A stretch of 64,000 nt of DNA. Source: Deltaproteobacteria bacterium. Its GTDB lineage: Bacteria > Myxococcota_A > Polyangia > JACPQR01. Numbering within the stretch: position 1 is the first letter of the stretch; the number at the start of each line of letters is the position of its first letter. The notes under the pieces are model-generated. The model had not been told where the DNA came from, did not search any database, and was given only the letters and a program-made list of their open reading frames with translations. The stretch is taken from contig JACPQR010000110.1 in assembly GCA_016190375.1 (NCBI GenBank), forward strand, positions 34,161 through 98,160, in the 5' to 3' direction. Shown here one piece after another: positions 1-10,659 of this stretch. A program made the position numbers and the translations under genes.

Positions 1-2351
<2,351 letters not shown>

Positions 2352-2414
2352 GACCGCCAAAGATAGCACCGCGGCGAGGACCGTCTCATCCGGCGACGAA
2401 GGGAGCGTCCCTCT

Positions 2415-3509
2415 TCAGGGCTTGGTGAAACGCAGGCTGTAGACCGGATCCGGCTCGCCCAGCACGTGAAAGTCGACGGTGAAGTCGCGACCCGCGACCG
2501 TGACGGCGGCGAAGCCGTGCTGCTCGTCCTGGCAGTAGTCGGTGCGGCCGGGCTCGCATTCGGTCGGGCCCGCTCCGGCGGCTCCCGCGATGAACTGCTC
2601 GAACTCGTGCGTCGTTCCGGGAACGCGATCCTCGTCGATGTGGACCCAGGCGTGCGTGTGCTCGTGGCCGTGGAAGCTCGCCGAGACGATGGGGTGACGA
2701 TTGATGACCTCGGTGACCTCCTCGTTGGTGCTGCAGCAATGGTTCGCCACCTGGTAGATGGGGCCGTGCCAGAAGAGGAACGCATGCGTCAGGCCCCTCG
2801 CGGCGGCGCTCGAGAGGTCGCGGTCCATCCATTCGAGCTCTTCGGATCCGATCCGCTCGACCGATCCGAGGACGTCGAGCATGACGAAATGCGCGTTGCC
2901 GTGGTCGAAGGAGTAGTTCAGGTCCTCTCCCTGCTCGCTGAACCGGGACGATCCGACCCGCGCCGCGACGCCTTCGAAGTCGAAGAACGCGGCCCACGGC
3001 TCCTCGGAGCCCTCGCGCTCGTGGTTGCCGCGCATCGCGTACGTGATGTCGAAGAGCCGGTTGTCCGCCCAGCCGTTCAGCGCTTCCTTCCACTCGGTTC
3101 CGGCGCTCTCGTCGAATCCGTCCGGGACGAGGTCGCCGGCATAGACGGAGAAGCTCGGGCCCACTTCCCGGACCTGCGGCGACAGCTCCGCGAGGACGTC
3201 GGTGTCCGTCTTCGTGTCGCCCCAGGCGACGAACCGGAACGACTCTTCGGACGGCTCGAGCGGGTCTTCGGCCGCTCCGGCGACGTCCGGGTCGGTCGCG
3301 CCCGCGCCCTCGCCGGCCGACGGCTCATCCTCCGAGCCCGACTCCTCCGTCGGCTCGCCGATGCCCGAGTCGCCTGCGGGCGCCGCGCCCTCGCCATCGG
3401 CGTCGCCGTCCCCGCCCTGCGCCTCCGTCACCGGAGAGAACCCGATCTCGCCGGCCAGGCAGCCGGCGACCGCGAGAACGGCCGCCGCGAACCAGAAGTG
3501 CTTTCGCAT
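2415..3509 (-). CDS. Secreted lipoprotein metallophosphoesterase
   Basis: This 364-residue protein starts MRKHFWFAAAVLAVAGC, a signal peptide ending in a lipobox with Cys17 as the lipidation site; this decides the start, since the frame stays open 21 codons further upstream. A Gly/Asp/Glu-rich linker (about 25-90) precedes a calcineurin-like phosphoesterase fold. Metal-ligand motifs appear in order: WGDTK, YAGDLVPDG, RGNHE, and near the end FHGHEHTH. The enzyme is expected to hydrolyse a phosphoester on the outer surface or in the periplasm; the substrate cannot be told. It lies 63 bp upstream of the Hsp70-family gene on the same strand, possibly co-transcribed. Confidence 0.85.
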   Translation of the reverse strand: MRKHFWFAAAVLAVAGCLAGEIGFSPVTEAQGGDGDADGEGAAPAGDSGIGEPTEESGSEDEPSAGEGAGATDPDVAGAAEDPLEPSEESFRFVAWGDTKTDTDVLAELSPQVREVGPSFSVYAGDLVPDGFDESAGTEWKEALNGWADNRLFDITYAMRGNHEREGSEEPWAAFFDFEGVAARVGSSRFSEQGEDLNYSFDHGNAHFVMLDVLGSVERIGSEELEWMDRDLSSAAARGLTHAFLFWHGPIYQVANHCCSTNEEVTEVINRHPIVSASFHGHEHTHAWVHIDEDRVPGTTHEFEQFIAGAAGAGPTECEPGRTDYCQDEQHGFAAVTVAGRDFTVDFHVLGEPDPVYSLRFTKP

Positions 3510-3662
3510 GGGCCGAGTGGAGGCAGCCCTCGTGCCATCCCTATTTCCCGTCCGGATCGGAGCTCGACCCACCGCACGTGATGGCGGCCGCCCTCATCCC
3601 AGAACCGCCCGCGCGCCGCGAGCTCGAGTCCGTCGGCGCTCCTGCTCGAGGCTTGGTAGCGA

Positions 3663-5192
3663 TCAGAACGGAAAGTCACGAGACGGACAGCCGTGCTCGA
3701 CGATGTGGACGCCGGCGGCGCCGTCGGCGATGAGCACGAGCGGGCCCGACACCTGGAGGTCGAGGGCGAGGCCAGGGGTGTCGACCGACCCGACCCCTGC
3801 GGGCGCCTCCGGTGTCGCCACGTCCAGGATCTGCAAGCCGCTCGCCTCGTCGGCGATGTACGCATAGCCTTCCTGCACGTCGATGCTCAGCGCGTGGCCC
3901 GGGGTTCGGGCCATGCCGACCACGACGGGCGCCTCGGGATCCGAAACGTCGACGACTTTCAGCCCGTAGTCCCAGATCGCGACGAGGGCGTGGTCGTCCC
4001 ACAGCGCAACGGACTCGGCGAGCCCGATGTCATCGAGCGACCCGACGATTCCCGGGACGGCCTTCCCGCCTACGTCGGCGATCTGCAGGCCGCCGTTGCC
4101 GTCCGCCACGAGGACGTGCGACAAAGGAAACAGCCTGACGTCCCAGGCTGTCTCGGGAGTGTCGACGGACCCCACGAGCGCCGGATCCGTCGGGTCCGAG
4201 ACGTCCACGAATTGAACGCCCTCGCCTTCATCCGCGATCATCACCATTTCGATGAAGGTCAGCTCGACGCCCATCGCGGTGCCCGGCGTGTCGACGGTCG
4301 CGAGGGCCGAGGGCGATTCCGGATCAGACCAGTCGATCACCGTCAATCCGGCAAGACCGTCCGCGACGAAAGCGGTGGGTCCGGAAACCGCGACACGGTG
4401 GGCGGCCGTCGCTTCGACCTCGGAGAGCATGTCGGGCTCGGCAGGATCCGAGATATCCACGAGGAAGAGCCGCGACCCAGCCGCAACGAAGGCGGTCGAG
4501 CCGGAGACGGCTACTCCTTGCGCGCCGAGCCCCAGGTCGACCGAGCCGACGATCGAGGGCTCGCAGGCTTCGACCGGACCGCCGTCCTGCCCAACGATCG
4601 AGCCGTCTGCCGCACCGTCCGCGCCGCCGTCCGCGCCAGCGTCCGCGCCGGCGTCATTCTCGTCTCGGCCTGCGTCGAGCCCCGCGTCGGTCCACGTTCG
4701 ACCTGCGTCCGCGCCGGCGTCGTTCTCGTCTCGGCCTGCGTCGAGCCCGGCATCCACTCCCGCACAGACGCCTGCCGCACAGCGCTCGTCCGGATCGCAG
4801 CCCAGCGGCGCGATCTCTCCGAGGAAGACGTCGAGCGTGCCCTCCCCTCCGCCCTCGAGCTTGACCGTGTCGCAGCCGGCGGCGTACAGAATGCACCCGG
4901 CCTCCCAGGCCCGACCGTAGAGGCCATACGTGCCCGCGGCTATCTTGCCGATCGGCGACGGCTCGTCCACGTCCGCCGTCACGAGACGCAGCGGCGCGGA
5001 GGGAGCCACGCCTGGCGCGGACACCTCGCCGCACGACCGCAGCACCACGACCTCGACCCGCGTCGCCCGCGCTACGCCTCCCGGCACGTGGACGACGACT
5101 CGGTAGTGGCCGTCCTGGCACGCGGCCCCGGCCAGCGCCAGCGCGCAGAGGCCGACGCCCGGGACGGTCGAGCGCAGCGGTAGCCACCGCAT
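3663..5192 (-). CDS. LVIVD-repeat beta-propeller lipoprotein
   Basis: The 509-residue product starts MRWLPLRSTVPGVGLC and has a hydrophobic signal segment ending AGAAC, so it is probably lipidated. Residues about 120-170 are a linker with two copies of a GLDAGRDENDAGADAG-like block, made by a tandem duplication in the DNA. From about 180 to the end there are roughly eight repeats of the LVIVD type (for example FLVDISDPAEP, FVDVSDPTDP, KVVDVSDPEAP), which form a beta-propeller. The start at 5192 is preferred because GAGAGG lies 9 bases upstream; an ATG three codons earlier sits directly on that Shine-Dalgarno sequence. It is probably a surface scaffold or binding protein with no catalytic motif. 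The long open frame upstream is satellite DNA, not coding. Confidence 0.85.
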   Translation of the reverse strand: MRWLPLRSTVPGVGLCALALAGAACQDGHYRVVVHVPGGVARATRVEVVVLRSCGEVSAPGVAPSAPLRLVTADVDEPSPIGKIAAGTYGLYGRAWEAGCILYAAGCDTVKLEGGGEGTLDVFLGEIAPLGCDPDERCAAGVCAGVDAGLDAGRDENDAGADAGRTWTDAGLDAGRDENDAGADAGADGGADGAADGSIVGQDGGPVEACEPSIVGSVDLGLGAQGVAVSGSTAFVAAGSRLFLVDISDPAEPDMLSEVEATAAHRVAVSGPTAFVADGLAGLTVIDWSDPESPSALATVDTPGTAMGVELTFIEMVMIADEGEGVQFVDVSDPTDPALVGSVDTPETAWDVRLFPLSHVLVADGNGGLQIADVGGKAVPGIVGSLDDIGLAESVALWDDHALVAIWDYGLKVVDVSDPEAPVVVGMARTPGHALSIDVQEGYAYIADEASGLQILDVATPEAPAGVGSVDTPGLALDLQVSGPLVLIADGAAGVHIVEHGCPSRDFPF

Positions 5193-5327
5193 GGCACTCA
5201 TCCTCTCACGCGGCGGCGAGCAGAGATAGCTGCCGGGGCTAGTGTACCGAAGCAGACCCCCCGGCTCCGCCGGGGAGGCAACCACTGTTCGACATCTCCC
5301 GGAGCGCCGCGCGAGTGTGAACGTGGA

Positions 5328-5394
5328 CGTAGACGTGGTCGTGGACGTGGACGATCCGGATTCGGGCTCGACCACGACCACGACCACGACAACG
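5328..5394. repeat. Imperfect hairpin built from GTGGAC/GTGGTC repeats
   Basis: The 411-bp gap between the LVIVD gene and the VapBC pair holds no gene. At its centre, 5328-5355 and 5367-5394 are inverted repeats (23 of 28 positions complementary) around an 11-base loop. Both arms are degenerate hexamer repeats of the GTGGWC kind. Nothing else was recognised in the gap apart from the operator-like palindromes next to 5604. Confidence 0.7.
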
Positions 5395-5586
5395 ACCACG
5401 CTTACGAATCGACCGAACCCGTACCCAGGTATTATCCCGTCTCGCCGAGGCCGGGCGCTGGGCTCACGGCGGCGGTGGTTCTCTCGCACCGGGGCGACGC
5501 CGCGGGCGCAGGTCGATCACGAGGCCAGGGCCCTTCCGCGCTCGAGGTCCGCCGTGGGCGGTATGCGGTTGCATGCCCGGCGGTCT

Positions 5587-5606
5587 CATGACATGCATAT
5601 GATATG
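5587..5606 (+). promoter_or_regulatory. Palindrome cluster overlapping the VapB-like start (candidate operator)
   Basis: Two short palindromes sit side by side in an AT-rich patch: CATGACATG at 5587-5595 and CATATGATATG at 5596-5606. The second contains the ATG of the antitoxin gene. Ribbon-helix-helix antitoxins usually repress their own operon by binding palindromes at the promoter, so this is a candidate operator. This is inference from position and symmetry only. Confidence 0.35.
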
Positions 5607-5864
5607 GCGAGCGCTCATCGTACGACCTTGCTCCTCGACCCCGCGACGCGCCGCGCCGCGCGCGACCTCGCCAGACACTACGAGTGCTCGACCTCGGAGG
5701 CCATCAGACGCGCAGTCGTGCGCCAGCGTGAGGCGGTCATCGGCGTGCCGGCCGCGCTTCGCGGTCGCCGGACGCGCGCGCTCCGGCGGCTCTTCGTCCT
5801 GTTCGAGCGGGCCGACCCGGACCGTGAGATCCGGCGGCTCAAGGCAGAGGACGCGGGGTTCTGA
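5604..5864 (+). CDS. Ribbon-helix-helix-type antitoxin (VapB-like)
   Basis: This 86-residue protein begins MASAHRTTLLLDPATRRAAR, a pattern typical of an N-terminal beta strand followed by helices in ribbon-helix-helix regulators (TTLLLDPATRRAARDLA, then CSTSEAIRRAVVRQ). The C-terminal half is Arg-rich and probably wraps the toxin. The stop overlaps the ATG of the PIN-domain gene by one base (TGATG), so the pair is translationally coupled. It should neutralise the downstream toxin and repress the operon. The sequence alone supports the RHH fold; the VapB assignment comes from the neighbour. Confidence 0.75.
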   Translation: MASAHRTTLLLDPATRRAARDLARHYECSTSEAIRRAVVRQREAVIGVPAALRGRRTRALRRLFVLFERADPDREIRRLKAEDAGF

Positions 5865-6247
5865 TGCGCTATCACATCGATACCGACTACCTGATCGTCG
5901 CTCTCGGCAGGTCCGGCAAGGAACGACGGCGTCTTCTGGCCATCGCGGACTCGGATGCCCGCCTGCAGATGAGCGCGATCGCGTGGTACGAGTTCGCACG
6001 AGGTCCCCGTACGCCGGAGCAGCTCGCTGTCGCCCGGTCGCTTCTCGACGAGGAGGAAGGGGTCATCCCCTTCTCCGAGGCGCTGGCCGCACGGGCGGGC
6101 GATGTGTTCCGAAGCCTGGGCTCTCCCCGCAAGCGCGCTGCCGACGTCGGAATTGGCGTCACCGCGGCTGCGCTCGGAGCCGTGCTCTTGACGAGGAACA
6201 CCGCTGACTTCGAGGGAATAGAGGGTCTCGAGCTCGAGACGTCGTGA
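5864..6247 (+). CDS. PIN-domain ribonuclease toxin (VapC-like)
   Basis: The 127-residue product has the PIN-domain acidic pattern: IDTDYLI near residue 5 (first Asp), WYEFARG near residue 45 (Glu), an Asp in KRAADVGIG around 93, and TRNTADFE near 115. These are the Mg-binding residues of VapC-type RNases, which cleave tRNA or rRNA when antitoxin is lost. It overlaps the antitoxin stop by one base. Length and order match classic type II vapBC operons. It lies between a lipoprotein operon and a signalling module, with satellite DNA on its left, which fits a recent insertion. Confidence 0.85.
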   Translation: MRYHIDTDYLIVALGRSGKERRRLLAIADSDARLQMSAIAWYEFARGPRTPEQLAVARSLLDEEEGVIPFSEALAARAGDVFRSLGSPRKRAADVGIGVTAAALGAVLLTRNTADFEGIEGLELETS

Positions 6248-6373
6248 GACTGACCGTCTGATGGTCGCCGTGTCGCTGGGCGAGACACCGGCGAGGTACC
6301 ACGAGGACAGGCATGAGCCCGCGAGGCTCGCGACCACGACCACCAGATCGCGCGCGCGCAGGCTCGTGATGGC

Positions 6374-7723
6374 TCACTCCTCCGACTTCGGCGAGATGCC
6401 GTGGCGGCGGCTCGCCCGCTGGATGAGCTTGCGGCTGACGCCGGCCTCTCGCGCGGCGGCCGAGACATTCCCGCCGCTGCGCTTCAGGGCGGCGTCGACA
6501 TAGCGACGCTCGAACGCCTCGAGCACGCGGTCTCGGGCCACGTGATACGGCAGGGTGAGCTCGACCTCGCCTTCGTCGGGCTCGGGCTTCGCGGTCGTCT
6601 GGCTCTTCGCGAAGGCCTCGGGGCCTGCGATCGAGAGGGCGCGCTCGACCGCGTTGCGGAGCTCGCGGACGTTCCCGGGCCAGGGCCGCGAGCAGAGGAC
6701 CTCGACGACGCGGTCCGACAGAGCCGGCGGGGCTGCGCCCGGCCGCGCGAGGAGCCTGAGGAAGTGCTGGGTCAAGAACGGGATGTCCTCGGGTCTGGAC
6801 CGAAGCGGCGGCAGCGCGACCTTGACCACCGCCAGCCGGTAGTACAGATCTCCGCGAAACCGCCCCGCGTTGACCTCGGCCTCGAGCGATCGGTTCGTCG
6901 CGGCCACTATTCGGACGTCGATCGTGCGCGACTTGCTCGTGCCGACCCGCCGGACCTCGCGCTTCTCGAGTGCCCGGAGGAGCTTCGGCTGCAGGTCGAG
7001 GGGCAGCTCGCCGATCTCGTCGAGGAAGAGCGTCCCGCCGTCCGCCTCCTCGAAGACGCCGGTCGCCTCGGAGACGGCACCAGTGAACGCGCCCTTGACG
7101 TGGCCGAACAGCGCGCTCTCGACCAGCTCGCGCGCCACCGCGCCGCAGTCGAAGACGACGAAGGGCTCGTCCGCGCGCGGGCTCGCGGCGTGGATGCCCT
7201 CGGCCGCGAGCTCCTTCCCCGTCCCGCTCTCGCCCTCGACGAGGACCGTCGCTTCGGTCGGGGCCACCCGCTCGAGGACGGAGAAGACCTCTCGCATCTT
7301 GACGCTCTTGCCGATGAGCGCGCCGAAGCTCTCGCTCGAGGAGAGCGGGACGTCGAGCCTGTCGTCGGACGTCGTCAGCCGCAGCGTCGTCTGGCCGACC
7401 CTGAGGAGCGTCCCGGGCGGCACCTCCACGTCGTGGACGCGGGCCGAGTCGACGAACGTCCCGTTGGAGGAGCGGTGGTCCGTGACGCGCACGAGCCCCT
7501 CGGTGATGGTCAGGTCGCAGTGGTGTCTGGACACGGTCGGATCGGTGAGCGGCACGTCGCACTCGGGCGCAGACCCGACTCGCACGAGGGCGCGCTGCGG
7601 CCCGAGCTCCATGCCTCGGTCGGGCCCGTCCATGATCACGATCCTGAGCCGCGGCAGCCTGAGGACCCACCCGCCCTCTGCGGCCGGGATGAGCTCGGTC
7701 CGGGTCTTCTCCTCGTCCTGCAC
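6374..7723 (-). CDS. FHA-domain sigma54 activator (EBP), module A
   Basis: This is a 449-residue bacterial enhancer-binding protein. An FHA domain covers about 26-120 (VRVGSAPECDVPL, TVSRHHCDL, SSNGTF), which reads phosphothreonine rather than a response-regulator receiver. The sigma54-interaction AAA+ domain follows: Walker A GESGTGKE near 164, GAFTGA near 211, Walker B GGTLFLDE near 229 and an arginine-finger region RGDLYYRL near 290. A Fis-type helix-turn-helix (SGGNVSAAAREAGVS) lies near 416. The upstream kinase ends 27 bp away on the same strand, so the kinase and its likely phospho-reader are co-transcribed. The inferred role is activation of sigma54 promoters after Thr phosphorylation. 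A paralogue is at 56281-57594. Confidence 0.95.
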   Translation of the reverse strand: MQDEEKTRTELIPAAEGGWVLRLPRLRIVIMDGPDRGMELGPQRALVRVGSAPECDVPLTDPTVSRHHCDLTITEGLVRVTDHRSSNGTFVDSARVHDVEVPPGTLLRVGQTTLRLTTSDDRLDVPLSSSESFGALIGKSVKMREVFSVLERVAPTEATVLVEGESGTGKELAAEGIHAASPRADEPFVVFDCGAVARELVESALFGHVKGAFTGAVSEATGVFEEADGGTLFLDEIGELPLDLQPKLLRALEKREVRRVGTSKSRTIDVRIVAATNRSLEAEVNAGRFRGDLYYRLAVVKVALPPLRSRPEDIPFLTQHFLRLLARPGAAPPALSDRVVEVLCSRPWPGNVRELRNAVERALSIAGPEAFAKSQTTAKPEPDEGEVELTLPYHVARDRVLEAFERRYVDAALKRSGGNVSAAAREAGVSRKLIQRASRRHGISPKSEE

Positions 7724-7750
7724 GAGGGGAGGGTACTCGATCCGCGCGGA

Positions 7751-9472
7751 TCAGTGCAGCCGCAGCACCACTCGCGCCGTCTCGCCCGCGCGCACCTCGA
7801 CCGTCTGGGACCCCTCGAGGCCGCTGTCCGGATTGCGGGCCAGCACGCGGTGCCGTCCCGCCGGCAGGGTGAGCGTCGCCGGAGTCGACTCGGCGCGCCT
7901 CCGCCCATCGACGAACACGGCTCCCCACGGCTGCGAGCCGACGATGAGGGTCCCTTGCCGCGCGGCGGCGCGGGAGGGGAGTGTGAGCGCGGACGGGCTC
8001 GTGCTCGGAGTCGGGCTGGGGCTCGGGCTCGGGCTCGGGGCCGAGCTCGGACTCGAGACCGGGCTCGGGCTCGCGGCCGGACTCGGAACCGTGCTCGGGG
8101 GCACGCCGACGGACGCGTCGGGCGTCTCGACCGGCGACCCGCTCACGCTCCACGCACCAACTCCGGCGGCGACGAGCACGAGCGCCGCGACGGCGAGCGA
8201 CGTCGACAGCTTCCTGCTTCCGGGGATGTCGACCCGACTCGCGGCAGCGGAGACCGAGGTCGGAGTGGCGGTCGTGCTCGAGGTCGAGATCGCCGCCTGA
8301 GATCCGGCGGACGACCGCGCCGGGGCCGACGCGACCGCCGCCGAGGCCGTCCTCGGGAACGCGTCCTCGACCGCGGGTGCGCCGGAGGTCCGCTCGGGGA
8401 CGGTGGGTCGGATGGCGGCCTGCTCCGTCTTCGGTCCTGGCTCCTCGCCAGCCGCGAGGAGGAGGGCCTTCTCGAGCGGGTCGGTCACGGTCACGGGCGG
8501 GGGCTGCCGGGTGCGGGCGAACTCGTCGGGGAAGAGCGATCGGAGGAAGCCTTCGAGGTCCGTGCTGGTCAGCGTCGAGTCGAGCTTCGCGAGGAAACGC
8601 CCGAGGACGACCTGCATGGCGCGCGCCTCGTGGAAGCGCTGCTCGCGATCCAGCGCGAGCGCGATTCGCACGACCTCGTCCAGCTCCTCCGGCACGTCGG
8701 GGCGCAGCGCGCGCGGGGGGTCGAAGAGGCCCCGCCGCACCAGATCGAGCGTCGTGACCCGGTCGTCGCCGTCGAAGGGTCGCCTTCCGGTCAGGAGCTC
8801 GTAGAGGACCACGCCGGTCGCGTAGATGTCGGTCCGAGCGTCGACGGGCTCGCAGCGCGCCTGCTCCGGCGACATGTAGGGGACCTTTCCCTTCAGCCCC
8901 GGAGTCAGGGTCTGGATCCCCTTGGCCCGGACCTTCGCGATTCCGAAGTCCACCAGCCGGACCGTCCCTTCCCACGAGACCAGGATGTTCGTCGGCGACA
9001 CGTCGCGGTGTACGAGCCCGAGGTGCCGCCCGTCGGGGCCGACCTTGGAGTGCGCGTACGAGAGCCCCTTGCAGACCTCGATCACGACGAAGACGGCGAT
9101 GCCGATGGGGAAGGGGGCGGCCTTCTTCGCCGCCTGGATCCGGATCGCCCTCAGGTCCTTGCCGGCGACGTGCTCCATCGCCAGGTAGTGGCTGCCGTCC
9201 ACCTCGCCGAAGTCGAAGACGGGGACGATGTTCCCGTGCTGCAGCGAGATCGAGATGCGGGCCTCGTCGAGGAACATCTGGACGATGGCCGGCTCGTCGA
9301 CGTAGGCCGGCAAGATCCGCTTGATCACGCACCGCTTGTCGATCCCGCCCGCGCCGGGAAGCGTGGCGCTCCACACCTCCGCCATGCCGCCCGAGCCGAT
9401 GCGCTCGTGGAGGACGTACTTTCCGAACGGGACTCGCACCTTGGTTCCCCACCATGATAGATCGAGGGACAT
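7751..9472 (-). CDS. Transmembrane Ser/Thr kinase with PEGA domain, module A
   Basis: The 573-residue protein has a Hanks-type kinase domain (about 17-290): glycine loop GSGGMAEV at 26-33, Lys51, HRDVSPTN at 155-162, DFG at 175-177 and YMSPEQ at the activation-loop end. A Ser/Thr/Ala-rich linker leads to a membrane segment (about 421-442), then a Pro-Ser repeat and a PEGA-like domain (about 507-572), expected outside the cytoplasm. The start at 9472 (MSLDLSWWG) is chosen because the N-terminus then begins just before the kinase fold and because this start is duplicated in the remnant at 10577-10659. It is followed by the FHA-sigma54 activator, its probable target. Confidence 0.93.
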   Translation of the reverse strand: MSLDLSWWGTKVRVPFGKYVLHERIGSGGMAEVWSATLPGAGGIDKRCVIKRILPAYVDEPAIVQMFLDEARISISLQHGNIVPVFDFGEVDGSHYLAMEHVAGKDLRAIRIQAAKKAAPFPIGIAVFVVIEVCKGLSYAHSKVGPDGRHLGLVHRDVSPTNILVSWEGTVRLVDFGIAKVRAKGIQTLTPGLKGKVPYMSPEQARCEPVDARTDIYATGVVLYELLTGRRPFDGDDRVTTLDLVRRGLFDPPRALRPDVPEELDEVVRIALALDREQRFHEARAMQVVLGRFLAKLDSTLTSTDLEGFLRSLFPDEFARTRQPPPVTVTDPLEKALLLAAGEEPGPKTEQAAIRPTVPERTSGAPAVEDAFPRTASAAVASAPARSSAGSQAAISTSSTTATPTSVSAAASRVDIPGSRKLSTSLAVAALVLVAAGVGAWSVSGSPVETPDASVGVPPSTVPSPAASPSPVSSPSSAPSPSPSPSPTPSTSPSALTLPSRAAARQGTLIVGSQPWGAVFVDGRRRAESTPATLTLPAGRHRVLARNPDSGLEGSQTVEVRAGETARVVLRLH

Positions 9473-9602
9473 GGGAGCGGGGTAGCTCCAGAGCCCGTTC
9501 CGGGTCGCATTGCGAAGTCCGCTCCGAGCGGGGAGGCCCAGGCCCGCGAAGCCACCGCGCCCGCGAGGCACCGACCAGGCGCCGCGAAGCCCGGTGGGTG
9601 CT

Positions 9603-9912
9603 GGTCCGGGGGTGCGTTGCGCGGACCCGGGTTCGGCATGGCCAACCCCAGCGGCGAGCCGGTTTGTTGATCTCCACCAGCATCGCCGGTAGGACGAAGC
9701 AACAGGCAACAGGCGACAGGCGACAGGCGACCGGGAAGCGTCGGAGCCGGAACCGCGCTGGTTCGGTCAAGCCGTGAGCGGTGCGTGCAATCCGCTTTCC
9801 GGAATTGCCAGTTGCCTGTTGCCAGTCGCCTGTTGCCTGTTCCGGATTCAAGCCTGCGATGGTCTGGGGCGGCGGCGCAAAACCCGGGACCGTGCAACGC
9901 ACCCCTGGTCCG
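9603..9912. repeat. Nested inverted repeats with GGCAACA-type arrays
   Basis: The 495-bp gap between the kinase and the MazE-like gene contains a nested palindromic element. Outer arms 9603-9631 and 9884-9912 match at 25 of 29 positions when one is reverse-complemented (core GGGTGCGTTGC). Inner arms at about 9699-9730 and 9807-9843 are inverted arrays of CAACAGG/CGACAGG units. The middle encodes nothing recognised. No transposase is present, so it could be a MITE-like element, a large cruciform or a structured transcript. Confidence 0.7.
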
Positions 9913-9920
9913 GGACCCAG

Positions 9921-9951
9921 TTGACATCCCCCATGAAATCCTCAATTGTAT
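9921..9951 (+). promoter_or_regulatory. Candidate promoter for the MazEF-like pair
   Basis: A consensus -35 hexamer TTGACA is at 9921-9926 and an AT-rich -10-like block (AATTGTAT) at 9944-9951, with 17-19 bases between depending on register. It lies in one of the few AT-rich patches of the window, 17 bp upstream of the antitoxin start, with AAGGGG between as ribosome-binding site. It directly abuts the right outer arm of the inverted repeat. Confidence 0.6.
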
Positions 9952-9967
9952 CCTCCAAGGGGAACCC

Positions 9968-10195
9968 ATGGAACGTGTCAACCTGAACCTGCCCACAGAT
10001 GCGCGACGGAAGCTGAAAGGACTCGCCAAGCGCCGAGGGCGCAGTGAGGCCGTACTGGCGCGCGAGCTGGTCCTAGAGGCGCTCGAGCGCGAGGAGCGCG
10101 AGGAGTTCCTTCGCGAGGTCGCCCGGACGCAGACGCCGGAGGCGACCTCGCGCGATCTCGAGATCCTCGGAGCGTTCGAGGGCCTCGATGGCTGA
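9968..10195 (+). CDS. MazE/RHH-type antitoxin
   Basis: The 75-residue product begins MERVNLNLPTDARRKLKGLA, a ribbon-helix-helix opening (beta strand VNLNLP, then two helices, the second around RSEAVLARELVLEAL). The charged C-terminus would bind the toxin. The start at 9968 follows AAGGGG by six bases and a consensus-like promoter; the frame is open further upstream but runs through repeat DNA. It overlaps the MazF-type gene by 8 bp. It is probably a self-repressing antitoxin. Confidence 0.8.
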   Translation: MERVNLNLPTDARRKLKGLAKRRGRSEAVLARELVLEALEREEREEFLREVARTQTPEATSRDLEILGAFEGLDG

Positions 10196-10532
10196 TCGCG
10201 GCGACGTGCTGCGACTGAAGCGCCGCCTCGGCTTCGGTGCCCGCGGCGAGGGCGAGTCGGTCCTCGTCGTTCAGGAGGACGAGCTCGGACGGGTCCTTCC
10301 GACCATTCTCGTCGTCCCTCTGGATCCGGCCATCGCGGCGCACGGCGGGCGACCGATCGCCGTCCGAGTATCGGCGCAGGAAGCAGGTGCTTCGGTCGAC
10401 CAGGTGGCGCTGGTCCACCAGGTCCGCCCGGTCGCGAAGACCGCCCTCGCTCCCGGAGTCGTCGGCACCGTCCTGCCGCGCACGATGGCGGCGATCGACC
10501 GCGCCCTCCGGTACGTGCTGTCGCTCGGGTAG
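10188..10532 (+). CDS. MazF/PemK-type endoribonuclease toxin
   Basis: The 114-residue protein shows the MazF/PemK fold pattern: GDVLRLKRRLGFG at the N-terminus in place of the usual GDI/GDVW start, a central PTILVVPLDPA strand (compare RP.lVvs), and VDQVALVHQVRPVAKTAL near residue 80, matching the qvr.v.k.rl segment. The toxin is expected to cut mRNA at short sequence motifs. It overlaps its antitoxin by 8 bp. The pair and the inverted repeats sit between two copies of the kinase 5' end (9389-9482 and 10577-10669), so it looks inserted into module A. Confidence 0.85.
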   Translation: MADRGDVLRLKRRLGFGARGEGESVLVVQEDELGRVLPTILVVPLDPAIAAHGGRPIAVRVSAQEAGASVDQVALVHQVRPVAKTALAPGVVGTVLPRTMAAIDRALRYVLSLG

Positions 10533-10576
10533 GAGCTAGTGCACGAGGGCCCGCCTCCCCTGGGCAACGCCCTGTC

Positions 10577-10659
10577 GCCCGAGCCGATTCGCCCATGCAG
10601 GACGTACTGTCCGAACGGGATTCGCACCTCCGTTCCCCACCATGATAGATCGAGGACAT
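10577..10659 (-). pseudogene. 5' remnant of a PEGA-kinase gene
   Basis: This stretch, with ten bases beyond it (to 10669), matches the first ~28 codons and start region of the module A kinase (9389-9482) at 85 of 94 aligned positions, with one single-base deletion in codon 3 that destroys the frame. Read with the shift it gives DLSWWGTEVRIPFGQYVLHG followed by RIGSG, against DLSWWGTKVRVPFGKYVLHE in the intact gene. Similarity ends within the glycine loop. No kinase domain follows. It overlaps the start of the divergent PEGA gene, so it marks where a kinase once stood or where a duplication ended. Confidence 0.85.

Noticed and set aside
5193..5489. N-terminal extension of the LVIVD lipoprotein with a run of ten Val
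   Set aside because: The Val run is translated satellite DNA; a proper signal peptide, lipobox and Shine-Dalgarno spacing support the start at 5192.
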